64,000 bases of DNA from contig CAXKWD010000006.1 in assembly GCA_964059195.1 (NCBI GenBank), forward strand, positions 63,939,073 to 64,003,072, in the 5' to 3' direction. The notes under the pieces are model-generated. The model made no database searches, had not been told where the DNA came from, and saw only the letters and a list, made by a program, of their open reading frames with translations. Position 1 is the first letter of the stretch. Every line of letters begins with the position of its first letter. This stretch comes from Ectobius pallidus. Its lineage: Eukaryota; Arthropoda; Insecta; Blattodea; Ectobiidae. A program made the translations under genes and the position numbers. This document shows, piece after piece, positions 11,313 through 24,065 of this stretch.

Positions 11313-13215
11313 CAAACTGACAAAAATTTTTCTACAAATAAATATTTAAATGAATTCAGGGAATAACTTGACCATCTTAAAAAAATTATGCTCCCAATTA
11401 AATATCCGGCTTACGTTAGGGAAACAAATATCAAGATTCTCACTTACTGAAATTGTGGTTTACGGTTCAGTAATCACAGGCTTCTAATGAACTAACAGTT
11501 TATTTTCCAGATTAATGAATTCCACAGCAACTAAAATGCTCGCGGCTCCTCAACGATCATCCAGACTTCTTAACGGAACAGAAAATAATTTAACAATCAA
11601 ACGTGTGGGGAGGAAATTTAAGCAAACGCAAAGAAAAAGGAATAAAAAGGGTGGTGGTGGGCCAATCCAGACACAAAAGCTACGTCTTCTCAGTGAATGC
11701 TGTCCCTGAATATGGATGAGAAGATAAATCAGAATAAAAGAAGAGAAACGCAAACCTGGTTAGGCATACCTTAAGCTGAAGTCTGCGCACTTCAAAACTG
11801 GTTCCTTCATTTCACTTTGCTTTCTGCTACAGTAGAATGTTATAAATGGGGGGGGGACTACGTCTATAAACTCCCAGTTTGTTTGGCAATTTTGCATGCA
11901 TTCATCGAAGTTACAAATATATTATTAACAGAATAAAGTGTTTGTACATCTGTGTGCGATAGTCAGCTAAATCTACGGCACGCCTAGATCTGATATTCAT
12001 AAGGTGGACGGATGAACTCCGATGCAGGATTTTAAATTTTCGCATTCATTCGGGAGTTATAAGCTCAAAACGGACGGATAATATGATTTTTAGCTCTTAC
12101 CAATGCACGGGTGATCATGATGTAGGTCTAATTGTTGAGTGCTTCGATTTATTTAGCTCGCTGTTTGATCCGATACGAAAATTATGAAAAGTTCATTTTT
12201 TTATTTTCCGCTCCAAAACAAACATTGAAATTTTATGAGTTATTTTTTATTGCGTACTTGTGCGCCTAAACGAGTATAGGAATAGGCCTGGTGTTGGTGT
12301 GAGGCATTTGTTGTAATTTCAATGTGTTAATATTTTAGCTATTTCACTTATTCCTTCACATATGCCTAACAAAATTACTCAAGAAACCGTGGTCTAAAAC
12401 TCAATTCTTCCTGAAATATGGACTATTAACTCCTTCTGGCAGTTTTTTACAGTGGTATATCTGTTTTTATTATTCTCGAAAAAAATTTTGTTGGATAAAA
12501 AAAAAGTGGGTTATAAGTTTAAAATCAACAAGAAACATTTCGATAAAAAAAATGGTTTATATGAATAACAATCGTAATAAGTGGAAAAATATATTTATAT
12601 TTTAAGGTAAAGCATAACTTATTCACCTAATATATCAGCCTTTATGCAGTTTTTGTGGCGACGCATAACCTGTTTTTAGGTCAATACCTATGTAAAGGTT
12701 TAAATATAATAAAAAGGAAGAATAAACGGTGCAAAGTAAGATGCACACATATATGTGTTACCATTTGTATTATTGAGGTTTCTAGGTTAACGAAAGAGAC
12801 TATTAAAAAATTTACAACCTCCAGGTTAAACAGATTTAAGAATTTTACTGATTTTTATATGATATTACTTTTTTGCACGACTTAACTAATTATTGGTACC
12901 GGTACTTACGAATGTTGTTGCCATGGATCGTAAGTTGACATTCCCGCACGCAATCTTGTTGCTATGGAAACAAAACAAATTTCCATGCGGTGATAGTTTC
13001 CGTGCGGTAAGAATTTACTTACGCCACACATCATAGTACAAGCCTTTATGGACAAGGCCCCCCCAGGACAAATATTCGCCTCCCATAACAACAAACACAT
13101 GCGAATCACTTTCTGAAATAAACATCTATCTTCAATAATGTATATACATAATATTTTCAGGTAATATCTCAATTAATATAATTAAATTGATATAAATAAT
13201 CATCGTGCAAAAACT
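9658..13215. other. No gene seen; AT-rich spacer
   Basis: No recognisable coding domain on either strand. The stretch holds one clear microsatellite (listed separately), a run of G at 11849-11856 and scattered short inverted words such as the paired TACG/CGTA segments at 12905-13040. Short open frames here have no family resemblance. Confidence 0.5.
11244..11311. repeat. (TAA)n microsatellite
   Basis: About 68 bases of uninterrupted TAA/ATA trinucleotide repeat. Confidence 0.95.
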
Positions 13216-13220
13216 AGCAT

Positions 13221-13317
13221 GCAATACTCGTGCCGTAAGCGCATAACGGATCTCGGAAAATTGAAAAACTCTTTTCTCGATCCGTATGCATCGCTTACGG
13301 CACTTGTATCGCAATAT
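13221..13317. repeat. Imperfect hairpin with GTGCCGTAAGCG arms
   Basis: The left arm reads GTGCCGTAAGCG, then a short CAT-containing piece, then AACGGAT. The right arm, in reverse complement, reads GTGCCGTAAGCG, ATGC, ATACGGAT. The arms are roughly 40 bases with a loop of about 10, so this is a compact stem-loop. It may be a snap-back repeat or the remains of a foldback element; no target duplication was recognised. Confidence 0.6.
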
Positions 13318-13639
13318 ACTATAACAGCATCACACGTATAACTGAACAAATCCTAAAAGAGAGCGAAAATTAAACAAATTGAACATGATGTATGACTTAG
13401 GGCACATTAATTATTTCTATCTTAAGTGGGGATTTCTGTAGTGGACCTACGTAGTACAATAGTTAAGGAATACGTTTCATATTTTAAAATTCAGATTTGT
13501 TCAAGAAAATATTGTAATCTATATTTAAGCCACTAGTTTCTTTATTAATAATATCATTTCTGTGATTGTTATTATTGTAGTTATTAATATTACGTAGCTT
13601 ATTATGCATGCTTTAATTGCATATAGGTCATATCACGTG

Positions 13640-13835
13640 GTTGTAATGTATGGGTTTACCAGTAGGCTCTTGTAATAACTCGTTCGTGCTGCATCTATTT
13701 CTATTGTTCGGTCATGTCTCAATATATCCAGCGTTTGTCTTTGGCAATGAGGGAACCATGAAACACTCGAGTGAAATTGGATTGCCACGTTGTTTGAGAT
13801 TTGAACCCAGGACGTCTGAGAATGTACGTTGACAA
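13640..13835 (-). mobile_element. tRNA-derived SINE-like sequence
   Basis: On the minus strand, CTGGGTTCAAATCTC (around 13797-13812) matches a Pol III B box. It is followed by a SINE-like body containing CATGGTTCCCTCATTGCC. The A box is poor and no target duplication was found, so the boundaries are rough. Confidence 0.4.
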
Positions 13836-14189
13836 AATATGGGAGAAAAATTTTTATTATAAGATATTGAAATTAAATAAAAACATAGATTTTAAAAAAA
13901 TGATGTGTTACATAACTTTCCTGTTAGTCAAAGGCAATACAACTTACTCTCTTCATACTCCGATATAGAAGTGGTTATTAAGTTGAACCAGTATTGTTCA
14001 AACCACAAGTCTGAGTTTTCACAAAGGATGACTCTGTTATAATTACACTTCAGATAATTTTTTTTAAACAAATGTTTTGGTTACATGTTTTAATTATTAA
14101 TACAAGAATATTAAACAAAATCGTTAGATACGTTTCCGAGAAGCTCTTGGAAAATAACACTTTCTTCATGTAAAATGGTAATGGTAGTA

Positions 14190-14394
14190 AGATAAAGTAG
14201 TCACCAATCTTGGAGTCACATGATGGATGGAGCAAAGGTAGAATGCTACATAGCAGGGGAAACGGAAGCAACGTAACAAAAACCTCCCTGATGATATTCT
14301 GCCCACAAAAAGTTCCAAATGAATCCAGCGAGATTCGATCCCAGCGGTGGAAGAAGGCGCGTGGTCTAATCATTCGGCCATAGCATGGCCCCTA
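14190..14394 (-). mobile_element. tRNA-derived SINE, same family as 33182-33389
   Basis: Read on the minus strand from 14394, a tRNA-like head carries an A-box-like TGGCCGAATGATTAGAC and a B-box-like GGGATCGAATCTC. The body then matches the SINE at 33182-33389, sharing GTTTCCCCTGC and a later TTGCTCCAT/CATCAT block. The shared head and body place both in one family. No target duplication could be read here. Confidence 0.7.
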
Positions 14395-14696
14395 TTAAAA
14401 CCTGAGTTTGTGTACGGGATGAGTAGCTCATACTAGTAATTACGGTTAATTAATTCAACCGCAAGAAGTTTTATAAATAATTTACAGCAAAATAATTAAA
14501 ACATTAACTACACGTAGGTGGGAGGACTATATTATGATAGATTTAAGGGAAGTAGGATTTGCGAGGGATGGGTGGATGGAGTTAGCACAGAATAGGGTTG
14601 AAAGGCGGGCCCAGGTAAGTGCGGCAATGAACTTCCGGGTTCCATAAAATAAATAATATTCCTTTAACTTAACTTGCTTGGGAATTGTCTATTGAC

Positions 14697-14697
<1 letters not shown>

Positions 14698-14731
<34 letters not shown>
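14698..14731. repeat. (TA)n microsatellite
   Basis: About 34 bases of alternating TA. Confidence 0.95.
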
Positions 14732-14734
<3 letters not shown>

Positions 14735-14878
14735 GTATAAACACCGGCATCATTCTTTTATAAATGACATGAATTACAACGTTTTATTACAATTGCACAA
14801 TTCAGTATTAAGCATATGGCGTTGGAGGGGGTACAAATAATAGTAAAACAATCTGGACATGAGTAAACATCAATGATA

Positions 14879-15300
14879 CGAGGGCCTCCCAGAAATTAAT
14901 GCACCACATTTTTTCTTGAACAATTTATTTATTGAACACAATAAAACTTACACACACAAAAAAATGAAGTTTCATCTACACTCCCTATTTTTCCACGTAA
15001 TCTCCGTCCCGTTCTATGGTCTTCCTCCAACGAGACACAAGGCGTGTATGTCCTGTCGGTACCACTCCTTTTTCTGGTCACGAAGCCATTTCTGCACTGT
15101 GCGAATCATCTCTTCGTCATCCTCAAAATGTCTTCCGCGAATGGCATCCTCTAATAGCCCAAACAAGTGTAAGTCTGAGGGATCTAGGTCATGGCTGTAG
15201 GAGGGATGGGGTAACACTGTCCAACCCTGTTTAGTGATGTGTTCCGAAGTCCTCAAACTAGTGTGAGGCCGAGCTCTATCATGTTGAATAAAGCATTCAC
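14879..15300 (-). mobile_element. mariner 3' fragment with transposase C-terminus
   Basis: The minus strand encodes the C-terminal part of a mariner transposase. It has HDRARPHTSL (second catalytic Asp region, near 15290), then HPSYSHDLDPSDLHLF (third Asp region, normally PYSPDLAPSD) and a GRHFEDDEEMIRTVQKWL helix. The 3' terminus CGAGGGCCTCCCAGAAATTA abuts a TA at 14877-14878. The 5' two-thirds of the gene and the other inverted repeat are absent. It belongs to a different lineage from the mariner at 56786-57674 because the terminal sequences differ after CGAGGG. Confidence 0.85.
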
Positions 15301-18300
15301 CTGGGTTGTTATGGCACCATTAATTCTTATGTGAAGACATTAACCAAACTCAATAAGCACTGAGAATTTAATAAGTGGATGATTAGACTGTCGTAGATGT
15401 GAATGACGTCACGGCTATCCAGCCAGTTTTTTCATACTACGGGGCTGCAAGAAGAACTAAATTTTTGCACACTTAAGGCTGTTGTATGTGCCAATATTCC
15501 TGTCAAATTTTACGATTCTAGCTGTACTATAAATGTGACAGAAATTATATAATGTGAGGACATGTATAAAACATAAAAAACTTTAACTCTGTCTTCGTTA
15601 TAATAGATGGAGATACAGTATAACTCCCATTATCCGAACTCGAACTATCCAGATGGCTTTGAGACCGTATTCAAGAGATGTTTGGAGCACCGAACATTGG
15701 AATAACCTCTTTCAGGCCGATTATGTGCGAAAAAGCAAAACTTTTAGCCAACAAAATCGACATTTTGTCAGAAAAACAACTGACTGTGACCTATATGTTC
15801 AAGATGTGACACTTTATGTAAGTACAGTACTAAATATTTAGTTATTTTCTAAATAAATTACATTTCCTCATGATTTATCCAGATCCGGTCCCAATTAATT
15901 CTTATAGTTGAAATTTTACTGTACGACAAAAAGTCATAGGACCAAACTTGTAAATATGTCAAAATACGCTAATGTCGGGGCAATCGGGTTTTTTAATACT
16001 AGGCCCTACTTGCCGTTCAGCTGCAAAGAAAGTCTGCAAAGATCAGAAAGTTTCGTCCGCCATTTTGAATGTTTTTCGGGGTAAGAATTAAAAATCATAA
16101 CTTTTTGGAATATTTCCGTCAGTTACTGGCTATAAGCTGACAAATTTCAAGTTTTTGGCTCATCTGGAAGCGGGCAAACAATTATGCCAGCGAGTGAGTT
16201 GCCACGCGGCATTGTAATGTCCATTCTTATTGAGAATACAAGTCCATGTAAGCATTGCATTTTTCATTCTGCCCGTAACGTTGTTTGGTTGGTCATGTGT
16301 TACGTCTGTCTTTCTCTCCCATAACAATCGATCTACGCGGGCTACCTTCGGATGTCATATGCGTTGTTTATTTATTTAAGTTGAAAAGAGTACTACATGA
16401 ATACCCTTATAAACAGAAGACATGTTACTGTGAAATAATTAGGCCTACGAACATTAATCGGACAGTGTTGTAACTCCCAAATCCAAATCATCTGACATTG
16501 GCTTGACATCCATATCGGAACCAGCATCCGAACTTTCCCCTAAATTGATTATGAATATGTTAACTACAATGTCACACACGCAATAAAAATCCCACACCTT
16601 ATTTTCCTCCGCCATTATATCTGTATGCTTAATTTCCTTTTGCCACATTGATGTACCTTAGCACTTTTCATAAAGTCGTCAAGGTTATCTAAAACACGGC
16701 GTGGCTCTAGAACCTTTCTTGGAGGAGTTCTCACTGCACTAGAGTCTCTCTACTCACTACACACTTTACAGATAGGCCTACTTCTGTTAGATAAACTGGT
16801 GAATTCCGATGTCAGTTTCTTCAATTTTAAGTGCAATTCTTTAAAACTTTCAGTATTATTTCCAACTGTCAAAGCCATACATTAACACAATATTGTTGTC
16901 ATGAGAACTGAATTGCAGTTGATAAGATCAGTGCAATATTACCAGAAATTAGGTCCCCAATTTCATGATAAAAATTTATCATTAGGATATAATAAACTTT
17001 GTGAAACCTTTCTTGCACCTTTATTTATAAATGTACAATATATGACAGAATTTTAAGAAAATGTAACAAAATCTTCAAAAACATTTAAGCCATTCGCATT
17101 CCAATTTTAGGCAGTCGATACAAAATATAACAATATAAAATGAAGTCAAAACTGTAACAACTTTTAATGATGTATCCGCCTTTTGTATGACACTTAATTT
17201 CAAATACACAGAAAAAGGTTTAATAGCAACAAACATCCCTCGGTTATCGCATATTTTCTTATACGAAAAGGCAATAACTAGTCATCATTTTATAGACTTA
17301 TGGTTTTTATCACGCTGATATTCTTCCACGTAGAGTATGGCATTTTCTTATGAACCATTTCGTCGGTACACAATTCTAAAGTAAGATCCTCCCGAATAGC
17401 ACCGCTGCAGTCAGCACTTCCTCCGCTGGTGGGGAGAACGAGGGGGTCTCTGGTGGTAAGAAAATCATTCTATCAATCGTAAGCATTTGACTTTAAACCT
17501 ACAACTTGAAGGCGGAAGACTTTCTTTTTTTCTTCTGCCAGGAACGAAGAAAATAGGAGGGATGAGACTAGTTCTAGGCAAATCCTTTAAAGTGGCCCTT
17601 TCCAAAAAAGCATCTCAGGGTAGCAATCGAATGCAATCACCACTAACACGGTTAAGTTAGGCAAACTGCCAACTAACGACTTGAGTCAATCCGGGCATTT
17701 CATCCCACAAATTTGCTTTTTATTGGAAATTAGAATCAGGTATACCATTATCCTCGAGCAAAATCCATTTTTCTTTCTTCTAGTCCAAGAGATCAATACT
17801 GTGAATAGTTTAGGAATATGTGCGGTATTAACATAAATAAAGGGAATGGATGCATTCTAATCTTAATAAATTGTGTTCTTCATATACTTTTTTACCAACA
17901 GAAGTGGTTAATTTCGTATGTAGGCTTATATCACCTTTGTGATGGAAAGGTACGAGTTCCGGTTGGAAGCACCTTCATTGGAATTTTTATGTAACGATTT
18001 ATCAATCTAAGGATAGTTTTTACAAAGTGTGAGTTTTAAAAATCAATGTTATAAATGGGACGCTGAAAAAATAGCATAAACGTTGAGCTGCAAACGTATA
18101 AGCAAACTTGAAGGGCACTGCACACAAAATGCACGAAAGAATACTTTCGCCAAGAGAATTATTATTTATTTGTCCATCGCGTCGCGAGCGACCCTTGATG
18201 ATCCCTTAGGGGGACTATCTTAACGAATTTGTTACGGGGTGCGCCAGTTCCCTATCTAACCCTTATACCTAAGACACAATCACCCAGTCCACACTTGAAC

Positions 18301-19205
18301 ATAATGTTAGGATCTTACGGAACAGGTGAGATACAAACCTAGTGGGTGTACTTTATGGTGTAAATAAAGGATCCCGTTGTAACAATGTGGGAGTCACTTG
18401 CAGAAAGATCGATAGGTAATTATGCACATGTCTTAAAAAAAAAGTGAACCAGCCTGGAGAGAAATTACAAGGAAATTATTATTTCGTACATACTTCTCTA
18501 AGCAAAATCATGCATTCAAGATTAATACGATTAACCACAGAGCGGACGTAGGAGAATTTTCTTTTCTTATAGGATTTTTAAGGAGTTACTTCAGGTTACA
18601 TTTTTTGTAAAATTTAAAACTATGGTAAGAATATTCAGTAGTGCTGATATTTGCTGAGGAATTTAAAATTATTTTGAAATTAAATTTTTATGTTTAATTT
18701 GGAATTTTTATATTGATGTGCTACATTGATTAGTTTGGTTAAGTATTTGGCACTGAAGTTCGTCAAAAATATTGGTCGTAATCCGAATAATTTAATTAAA
18801 ATCTATTGGGTTTTAAGGTGCAGAAGGAAAGGAACTTGAAACGTAGGGATTTAACAAATTCAAATGTAGCATTTTCTTTATTCACTAACTTGTAATTTAG
18901 CTTAAAAATTCTTCATTCTCTTCAATTACTTTTCTTCGCACCATTTCTGCTCAGTAAAATATTAGCATTTAATTGGATGCCCTTTAGTATTATGAATGAC
19001 AAAACATATATTTTGATGGTTGTTATAATAACGGAAATGAAAAGACTCACAACTGTTTGTTGTTCCGTTTTTTGTGGCTGCGATATCGGAACAGGTAGAA
19101 AGTAGAAATTTTGCGTCTGGTGCAGGGACGTACTGGGATAAATTTTCAGTCCGAGATTTGGTTTTAAAAATCGGCCGACGACAGGTAGCTACAAAACTAT
19201 ACTAT

Positions 19206-19242
<37 letters not shown>

Positions 19243-21930
19243 TCCATATAATATACCTACGTAAGGAATTAATTTTTAGATGTAGATGATGTACCATATT
19301 AATGAATGAGCAAGTCATGCATCACTTTAGCTAACATGTTGTCATGGGTCCATTGGACCTTTGGCACACAGTTTCCTACTGTATTAATACTTATACTGTG
19401 GTAATTGTTTGGATGGTCGGCTGCAGCTGTCCCCTACAGCTTTTCTCTTAATTGAGTTATTTAGTTTTTTCTGTAATAAGCCTCTGATATTTTGTTATTT
19501 TGTGATTGAAGTTTCGAGAACTTTCTGATATGGAATTGCTTTGAAACACATACTTAAGGAAGAGCAGCGATTCCTCCAATGTATATCTTCTTTTAAATTC
19601 TTAAGGATTCTAAATTTGTTGCCATCAACTCAAGGCCTCCAAACTGACGCACTGCATACTGCATTCAGTCTGTTGTATTATTTAGTCTTGTGTTTGGTGA
19701 TACTATTGTCAATGCAGAAGGTATTTTCGGAAATAAAGTCGATTCTTAATTCCAATCTTGGAAATTATCATTCCGTAGTCATAAAACAATTGCTTTTCTT
19801 ATAAATGGAGCTAGAACTCTCTTAAAAATATAGGAACTTCATATACTTAGACACAAGAGCTGATGAATAAGAATCCAAGACTGAGCTTACTCTTCTCCGG
19901 GCCGATCCCACACTGGAAAATTCATCTATGTCCTTTTCTGTAAGTTTATATATTAAATTTCTCTTTGAGGTGTGGCTTATAAGATCATAAAAAAAGGAAC
20001 TTAATCAATGAAAGGGAACTTAAATTCTAGTCGTAAGTGTTTAAAATAGTATGAGATGAGTTTTATGCTCAATACAACTGTATAAATAAACCGAAGCAAC
20101 ATCAAGAATTATTGTTATATTATGATGAAATTTATTTTTTTAAGTCATTGATGCAAATGAATTAGACAGAGAAGACTTCAATAGAGCAATTCAAAGTTAA
20201 AGCATATTATTAGTTGAAATTAATTTTTCCATCTGATTCTCTATTTTAATTGCGTTTAGAAGTATTCAAAAGTCTGTGAAGTAAAAGGGAAATTTTGACG
20301 CTTAAAACCGTAGCAAAAGTGGAAAAGTAGTTTATAAGATATTCAGCCCCCTTGCTTGCAGCCGCGCTTTGTTCTAAAAGCTAAGTTGCTGTTATTTCCT
20401 CATTTCACAGGATTGTGGCGCTTTTGCACATGCAGTAGTATACTTTCATATTTCAGTGTCGTACTTTTCTTACTGCTATGGTGGCACTATTGCTACAGCT
20501 GGTGGGGAAACCCCCGCAAAATTCAATCTCCCAGCCACTCAGCAACAAGCCAAAGTAAAGTTTTGATTGCATAGCCGGCTGCTGCTGATCGATGTCTTCA
20601 GTTGGTGAAATTCAAGAACTAGGCCAGACTTGAAAGGAGAAAGAAATTTACCGGCCGGTCCTTTGATGCTGCTCCTGTTTTCTCCTTTCCACTCCCCTCG
20701 TTTTATTTTTATATCGCTTTATACCATCCTACTAGACTTGCTCTTTCTATTGGCATGTCCTCTCTACGTATACTCACAGGGTCTGTTTTCTTCTAAACAT
20801 GAAAAACACATACTCTTCATCACTTTTAAATCTCGACTCTCCTTGACTTCTGCTCATTTTGTTTTTCCCTTCTTTCACAGGCGGAATCCTTTGACTCTTC
20901 TTACATTGCTTTACGCCCTTTCGCTGCTGTTGATTTCAACAGGCAGCCCCATCGACTTTTACTTTATTCTTTTTGACGTTTGTTTTCTTTTTCTCTTCTT
21001 AGTCAATTACATCTTGTCAGAAATTGGTTTCAGTACACTAGAATGAAAAGGTTAAATTTCTTCCTTGTAGAAATACAAAGAGAAATCTTTGTTATTGGTT
21101 ATTTTGAAGTCTTTGACACAGAACAAAGGAAATGGAAAGAGAACGAAACAGGGGCTAATGTTCCAATTGTGAGCATGTAAGGAAATATATATAGATTACG
21201 ACCAAAACTTTGCTGTTATCTCTTATCTACCTTCTTGTAGCCTTACTTCTAGGCTGTAGTACCTGGAAACGCAGCTCTCCAGTTCAAATATGGATTATTT
21301 TGTGGTTAAAACTTAGACTTCTTCAAACTCTTCAAACGAAACACTTTCTTCGCTTTCAAGAAACTTATATTTACAGAACAATGTCTTGTTTTGACAATTT
21401 TAAGCAATATAAAATAATGTGTACAATAAAACATTCTTGAGAGACGGTCAATAGCTGAACAATTTTCGCATATACCTTGTAAAGAAGTCAGAGTTATCTA
21501 ATGTCTTTTAATAAAACTAAGTTATTGGTAGTGGGTGCAAGTGCGGCAAAATTGACTGGAGTGAATTGTTCCGGGAGGATTTTTCGTCCTGTGGTTGTGT
21601 AGAACAGGCGTATTCCACTCAGTCTTCTATCATAACGAGTACCTGGGAAGATTTGCTTTAATGCAAATCCCCTGGAGTAAAAGGCGGCAGTGGCCTAATG
21701 CTGGAAATAAAACAAAAAAATATAATAGTATAAATATAGAAGATCGAAATCTTATTGCTCTACCCTCCTCGTGATACGAGTTTCCTGGAATGCCTCCGAT
21801 GTTCCATCAAATTGCACTCATCTTGTGGTCCCAAGACGGAAGCGGTCAGGTGAGGGGAACACTCTTTATTGAAACCACGTTATTAAGTGCCAGTATGGTA
21901 CTTTATGAGATTGTGTGTGGGGACGAAAAA
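15301..21930. other. 6.6 kb without recognisable gene or element
   Basis: I could not assign anything here. Open frames at 20630-21046 and 19541-19804 are hydrophobic translations of pyrimidine-rich DNA. A GC-richer block at 17390-17460 and another at 18175-18400 stand out from the AT-rich background, but neither shows TIRs or a Pol III promoter to my reading. Confidence 0.5.
19206..19242. repeat. (TAA)n microsatellite
   Basis: About 37 bases of TAA repeat. Confidence 0.95.
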
Positions 21931-21931
21931 T

Positions 21932-21978
21932 GTCTGTCCGTCTGTCCGTCCGTCCGTCTGTCTGTCTGTCCGTGTGTC
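21932..21978. repeat. (TGTC/CGTC)n microsatellite
   Basis: A tetranucleotide tract of TGTC and CGTC units directly precedes the tandem repeat at 21987. A GT-rich tract precedes the tandem repeat at 26.66 kb in the same way. Confidence 0.85.
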
Positions 21979-21986
21979 TATACGCT

Positions 21987-22420
21987 CCATAATTCAAATA
22001 CGCTTTATCGGATTTTCATGAAACTTGGTATACGAATTTATAATGTACATGGGAAGAACCCTATTGTTATTGAACCAAATCGGTTCACCGATACCGGCGT
22101 CAAACCCAATTTAGTGTTTTTATTTAAAAGCGCCATAACTCAAATACGCTTTATCGGATTTTCATGAAACTTGGTATACACATTTATAATGTCCATGGGA
22201 AGACGTCTGTTGATATTGGACAAAATCGGTTGGCCGGTACCGGAATACTGCCCAATTTAGTGCATTGTTATGGTATTGTATAACAAAGGGCCCCATAACT
22301 CAAATATGATTAATCGGATTTTCAAGAAACTGGGTATCCGCATTTGTAACGTCCATGGCAAGAAGCCTATTAATTTTGGATCAAATCGGTTGACCGGTAC
22401 CAGAGTAACGACTAATTAAA
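21987..22420. repeat. Diverged tandem repeat, three ~145-160-bp units
   Basis: Units start at 21987, 22133 and 22293, each opening with CCATAA(T/C)TCAAATA. Each unit continues with TCGGATTTTCA, a TTGGTAT-like block, CATGG(G/C)AAGA and AAATCGGTT..CCGGTACC-like ends. Divergence among units shows it is old. It is part of an unclassified repeat; a protein reading in one frame (residues such as IRFIGFS) looks incidental. Confidence 0.85.
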
Positions 22421-22499
22421 GGTCACATGTTTTTTAATTTTTGTCTACCGGTATAATTTGACAGTTAACACAATTCCTTCACTTATGCTTATTAAACGA

Positions 22500-22620
22500 C
22501 ACCGTCAAACTGACTGAGTTGCCCAAATGGTAACGCCCTGGACTCGTATTATGGAGGTCCCTGGATCAAATCCCGGAGCCGGCCGATTTGACATGGGTTT
22601 TTTTTAATTTTATTTTTTAT
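22500..22620 (+). mobile_element. tRNA-derived SINE head
   Basis: A tRNA-like segment contains the A-box-like TTGCCCAAATGGTAACGC and the B-box-like GGATCAAATCCC at a tRNA-like spacing, followed by a short body and a T-rich tail from about 22597. It directly follows the tandem repeat. No target duplication was identified. Confidence 0.6.
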
Positions 22621-22968
22621 TTTTATGTTAGTGCGCGATTGTCAAGGTATCACAAATCTGTAGTTCTGCTGACGCTGGTCGATTTTGATCTGATTAGAAA
22701 AACTTATTTTCTGCATATCATAATTGCAGCTATAATTGATTCAACAAAAACATACTGGCACTTTGTTATATCAGTTTACCTGATTTTATTTTGTTCGACT
22801 TTGTTAACATTCTTTATTTTATAAAAACATTTTATATTAATGGATATATTTTAAACAATGCTCCAATTTTCTGTTTAGGTTAACAGAGAGTTAGGATTTT
22901 CATTATTATTTGTGTATTTTCCCGTTACGTAACAATGACAGATTGATTTCAACATGAAACCTTTTACC

Positions 22969-24064
22969 ATTGAATGAATGAATGAATGAACCACATGTGT
23001 CCCATTTAGGGATAGGGCCTCCTTCTGATGAGGGGTAGCTCGGTTAGAATCTCATATGGTGAGCTGGTCCATATGAGCTTGTTGAACACTTCACTTTCAC
23101 TAAACTTCTTCCAGCAACTCGGTGTGTAGGCTTCTCCAGACATCTCTGTTCTTTGCTATGCTGGGCCAGTGTATCCCGGCACGCCTTCTGAAGAAATCTA
23201 CCCACCTCGTTCTTGGTCTTCCTCTCTCCCTTTTGCCGATCCTAGGGTCCCATACAGTAGAGATGTTTCCCCATCTGGTACCTGGAAGTCTCGTGACATG
23301 ACCACCCCACTTCCACTTCAGGCTGCATGCGCGCTGGGTCACGTCGGTTAGTCCTGACATCTTTCTCAGTCTTTCTGTTGAAATTCTGTCTCTGAGGGAT
23401 ATCCCCATTATCCTCCGTTCCATCTTCCGTTGGCAAGTTTTTATGCTATTCTTCTGAGCTGACGCCAAACTCCATGTTTGGCATCCATACAGAAGTGAAG
23501 GGAAGATGCAGGATTCTAGTGCCGCTAGTTTTAGTCTTTTGTTTAGTGATCTGTCCATCAGGATGAATTTCAGTCCCCAGAAAGCTCTCCATGCTGAGGA
23601 GATTCTCCTCTTTATTTCTTTCCCCATATGGTTTTGGAATGATACAACTTGCCCCAAGTAAATGTACTCTGACACATATTTTAGGTCTGATCCGTTAATC
23701 TTGATGAGTTTTGGTTGTCTGTTTGTCATGACTTCTGTCTTCTCCATGTTCATGTGTAGTCCGGATATTCTACTGCGGTCACTGAGCTCCTATAACATTT
23801 CTTGAGGATTTCTGCCGTTCTGGCAAATAAGACTATATCATCAGCGAATCGTAAGTTGGTGAGTCTGTAGCCATTCATTACAATTCCAAATTTGCTTCCC
23901 CATTTTATCTTACGAAATATTTCTTCCAAGACGCTGGTGAAGAGTTTAGGGGATATTGGGCCCCATTGTCTTACACCTCTGTTTAGTTTGAAAGGTTCCC
24001 CTTTTCTTTCTGTCATCACTGTAGCATGTGAGTCCTCGTATAATTTCGCTATTTTCTCCAAAAT
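22969..24064 (-). mobile_element. RTE-like LINE, 5'-truncated, with (TTCA)n tail
   Basis: The minus strand carries the 3' half of an RTE-type retrotransposon: RT from the catalytic region onward, a short 3' UTR and a terminal TTCA repeat (TGAA on the plus strand, 22972-22988). RTE elements often end in such short tandem repeats. The 5' truncation near 24064 is typical of incomplete reverse transcription. Confidence 0.8.
23097..24064 (-). pseudogene. RTE-like reverse transcriptase, C-terminal half
   Basis: Visible are RGVRQWGPISPKLFT (normally RQGDPISPKLF, so GD has been lost), the catalytic LRFADDIVLFA, and after a frameshift near 23755 a long C-terminal region. That region includes VSEYIYLGQVV, LLYGCQTWSL, RKMERRIMGISLRDR and GRPRTRWVDFF. 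These are the RTE thumb and C-terminal hallmarks. One frameshift and the lost residues mean it is not functional. Confidence 0.9.
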
Positions 24065-24065
24065 T

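Noticed and set aside
9716..13000. CRISPR-like regularly spaced repeats
   Set aside because: Repeated short words here are AT microsatellites with no regular spacers, and the sequence is eukaryotic.
20630..21046. 138-codon hydrophobic open frame on the plus strand, resembling a membrane protein
   Set aside because: It comes from a pyrimidine-rich stretch that automatically encodes Leu, Phe and Ser. No conserved pattern, start context or family likeness is visible, and overlapping frames look the same.
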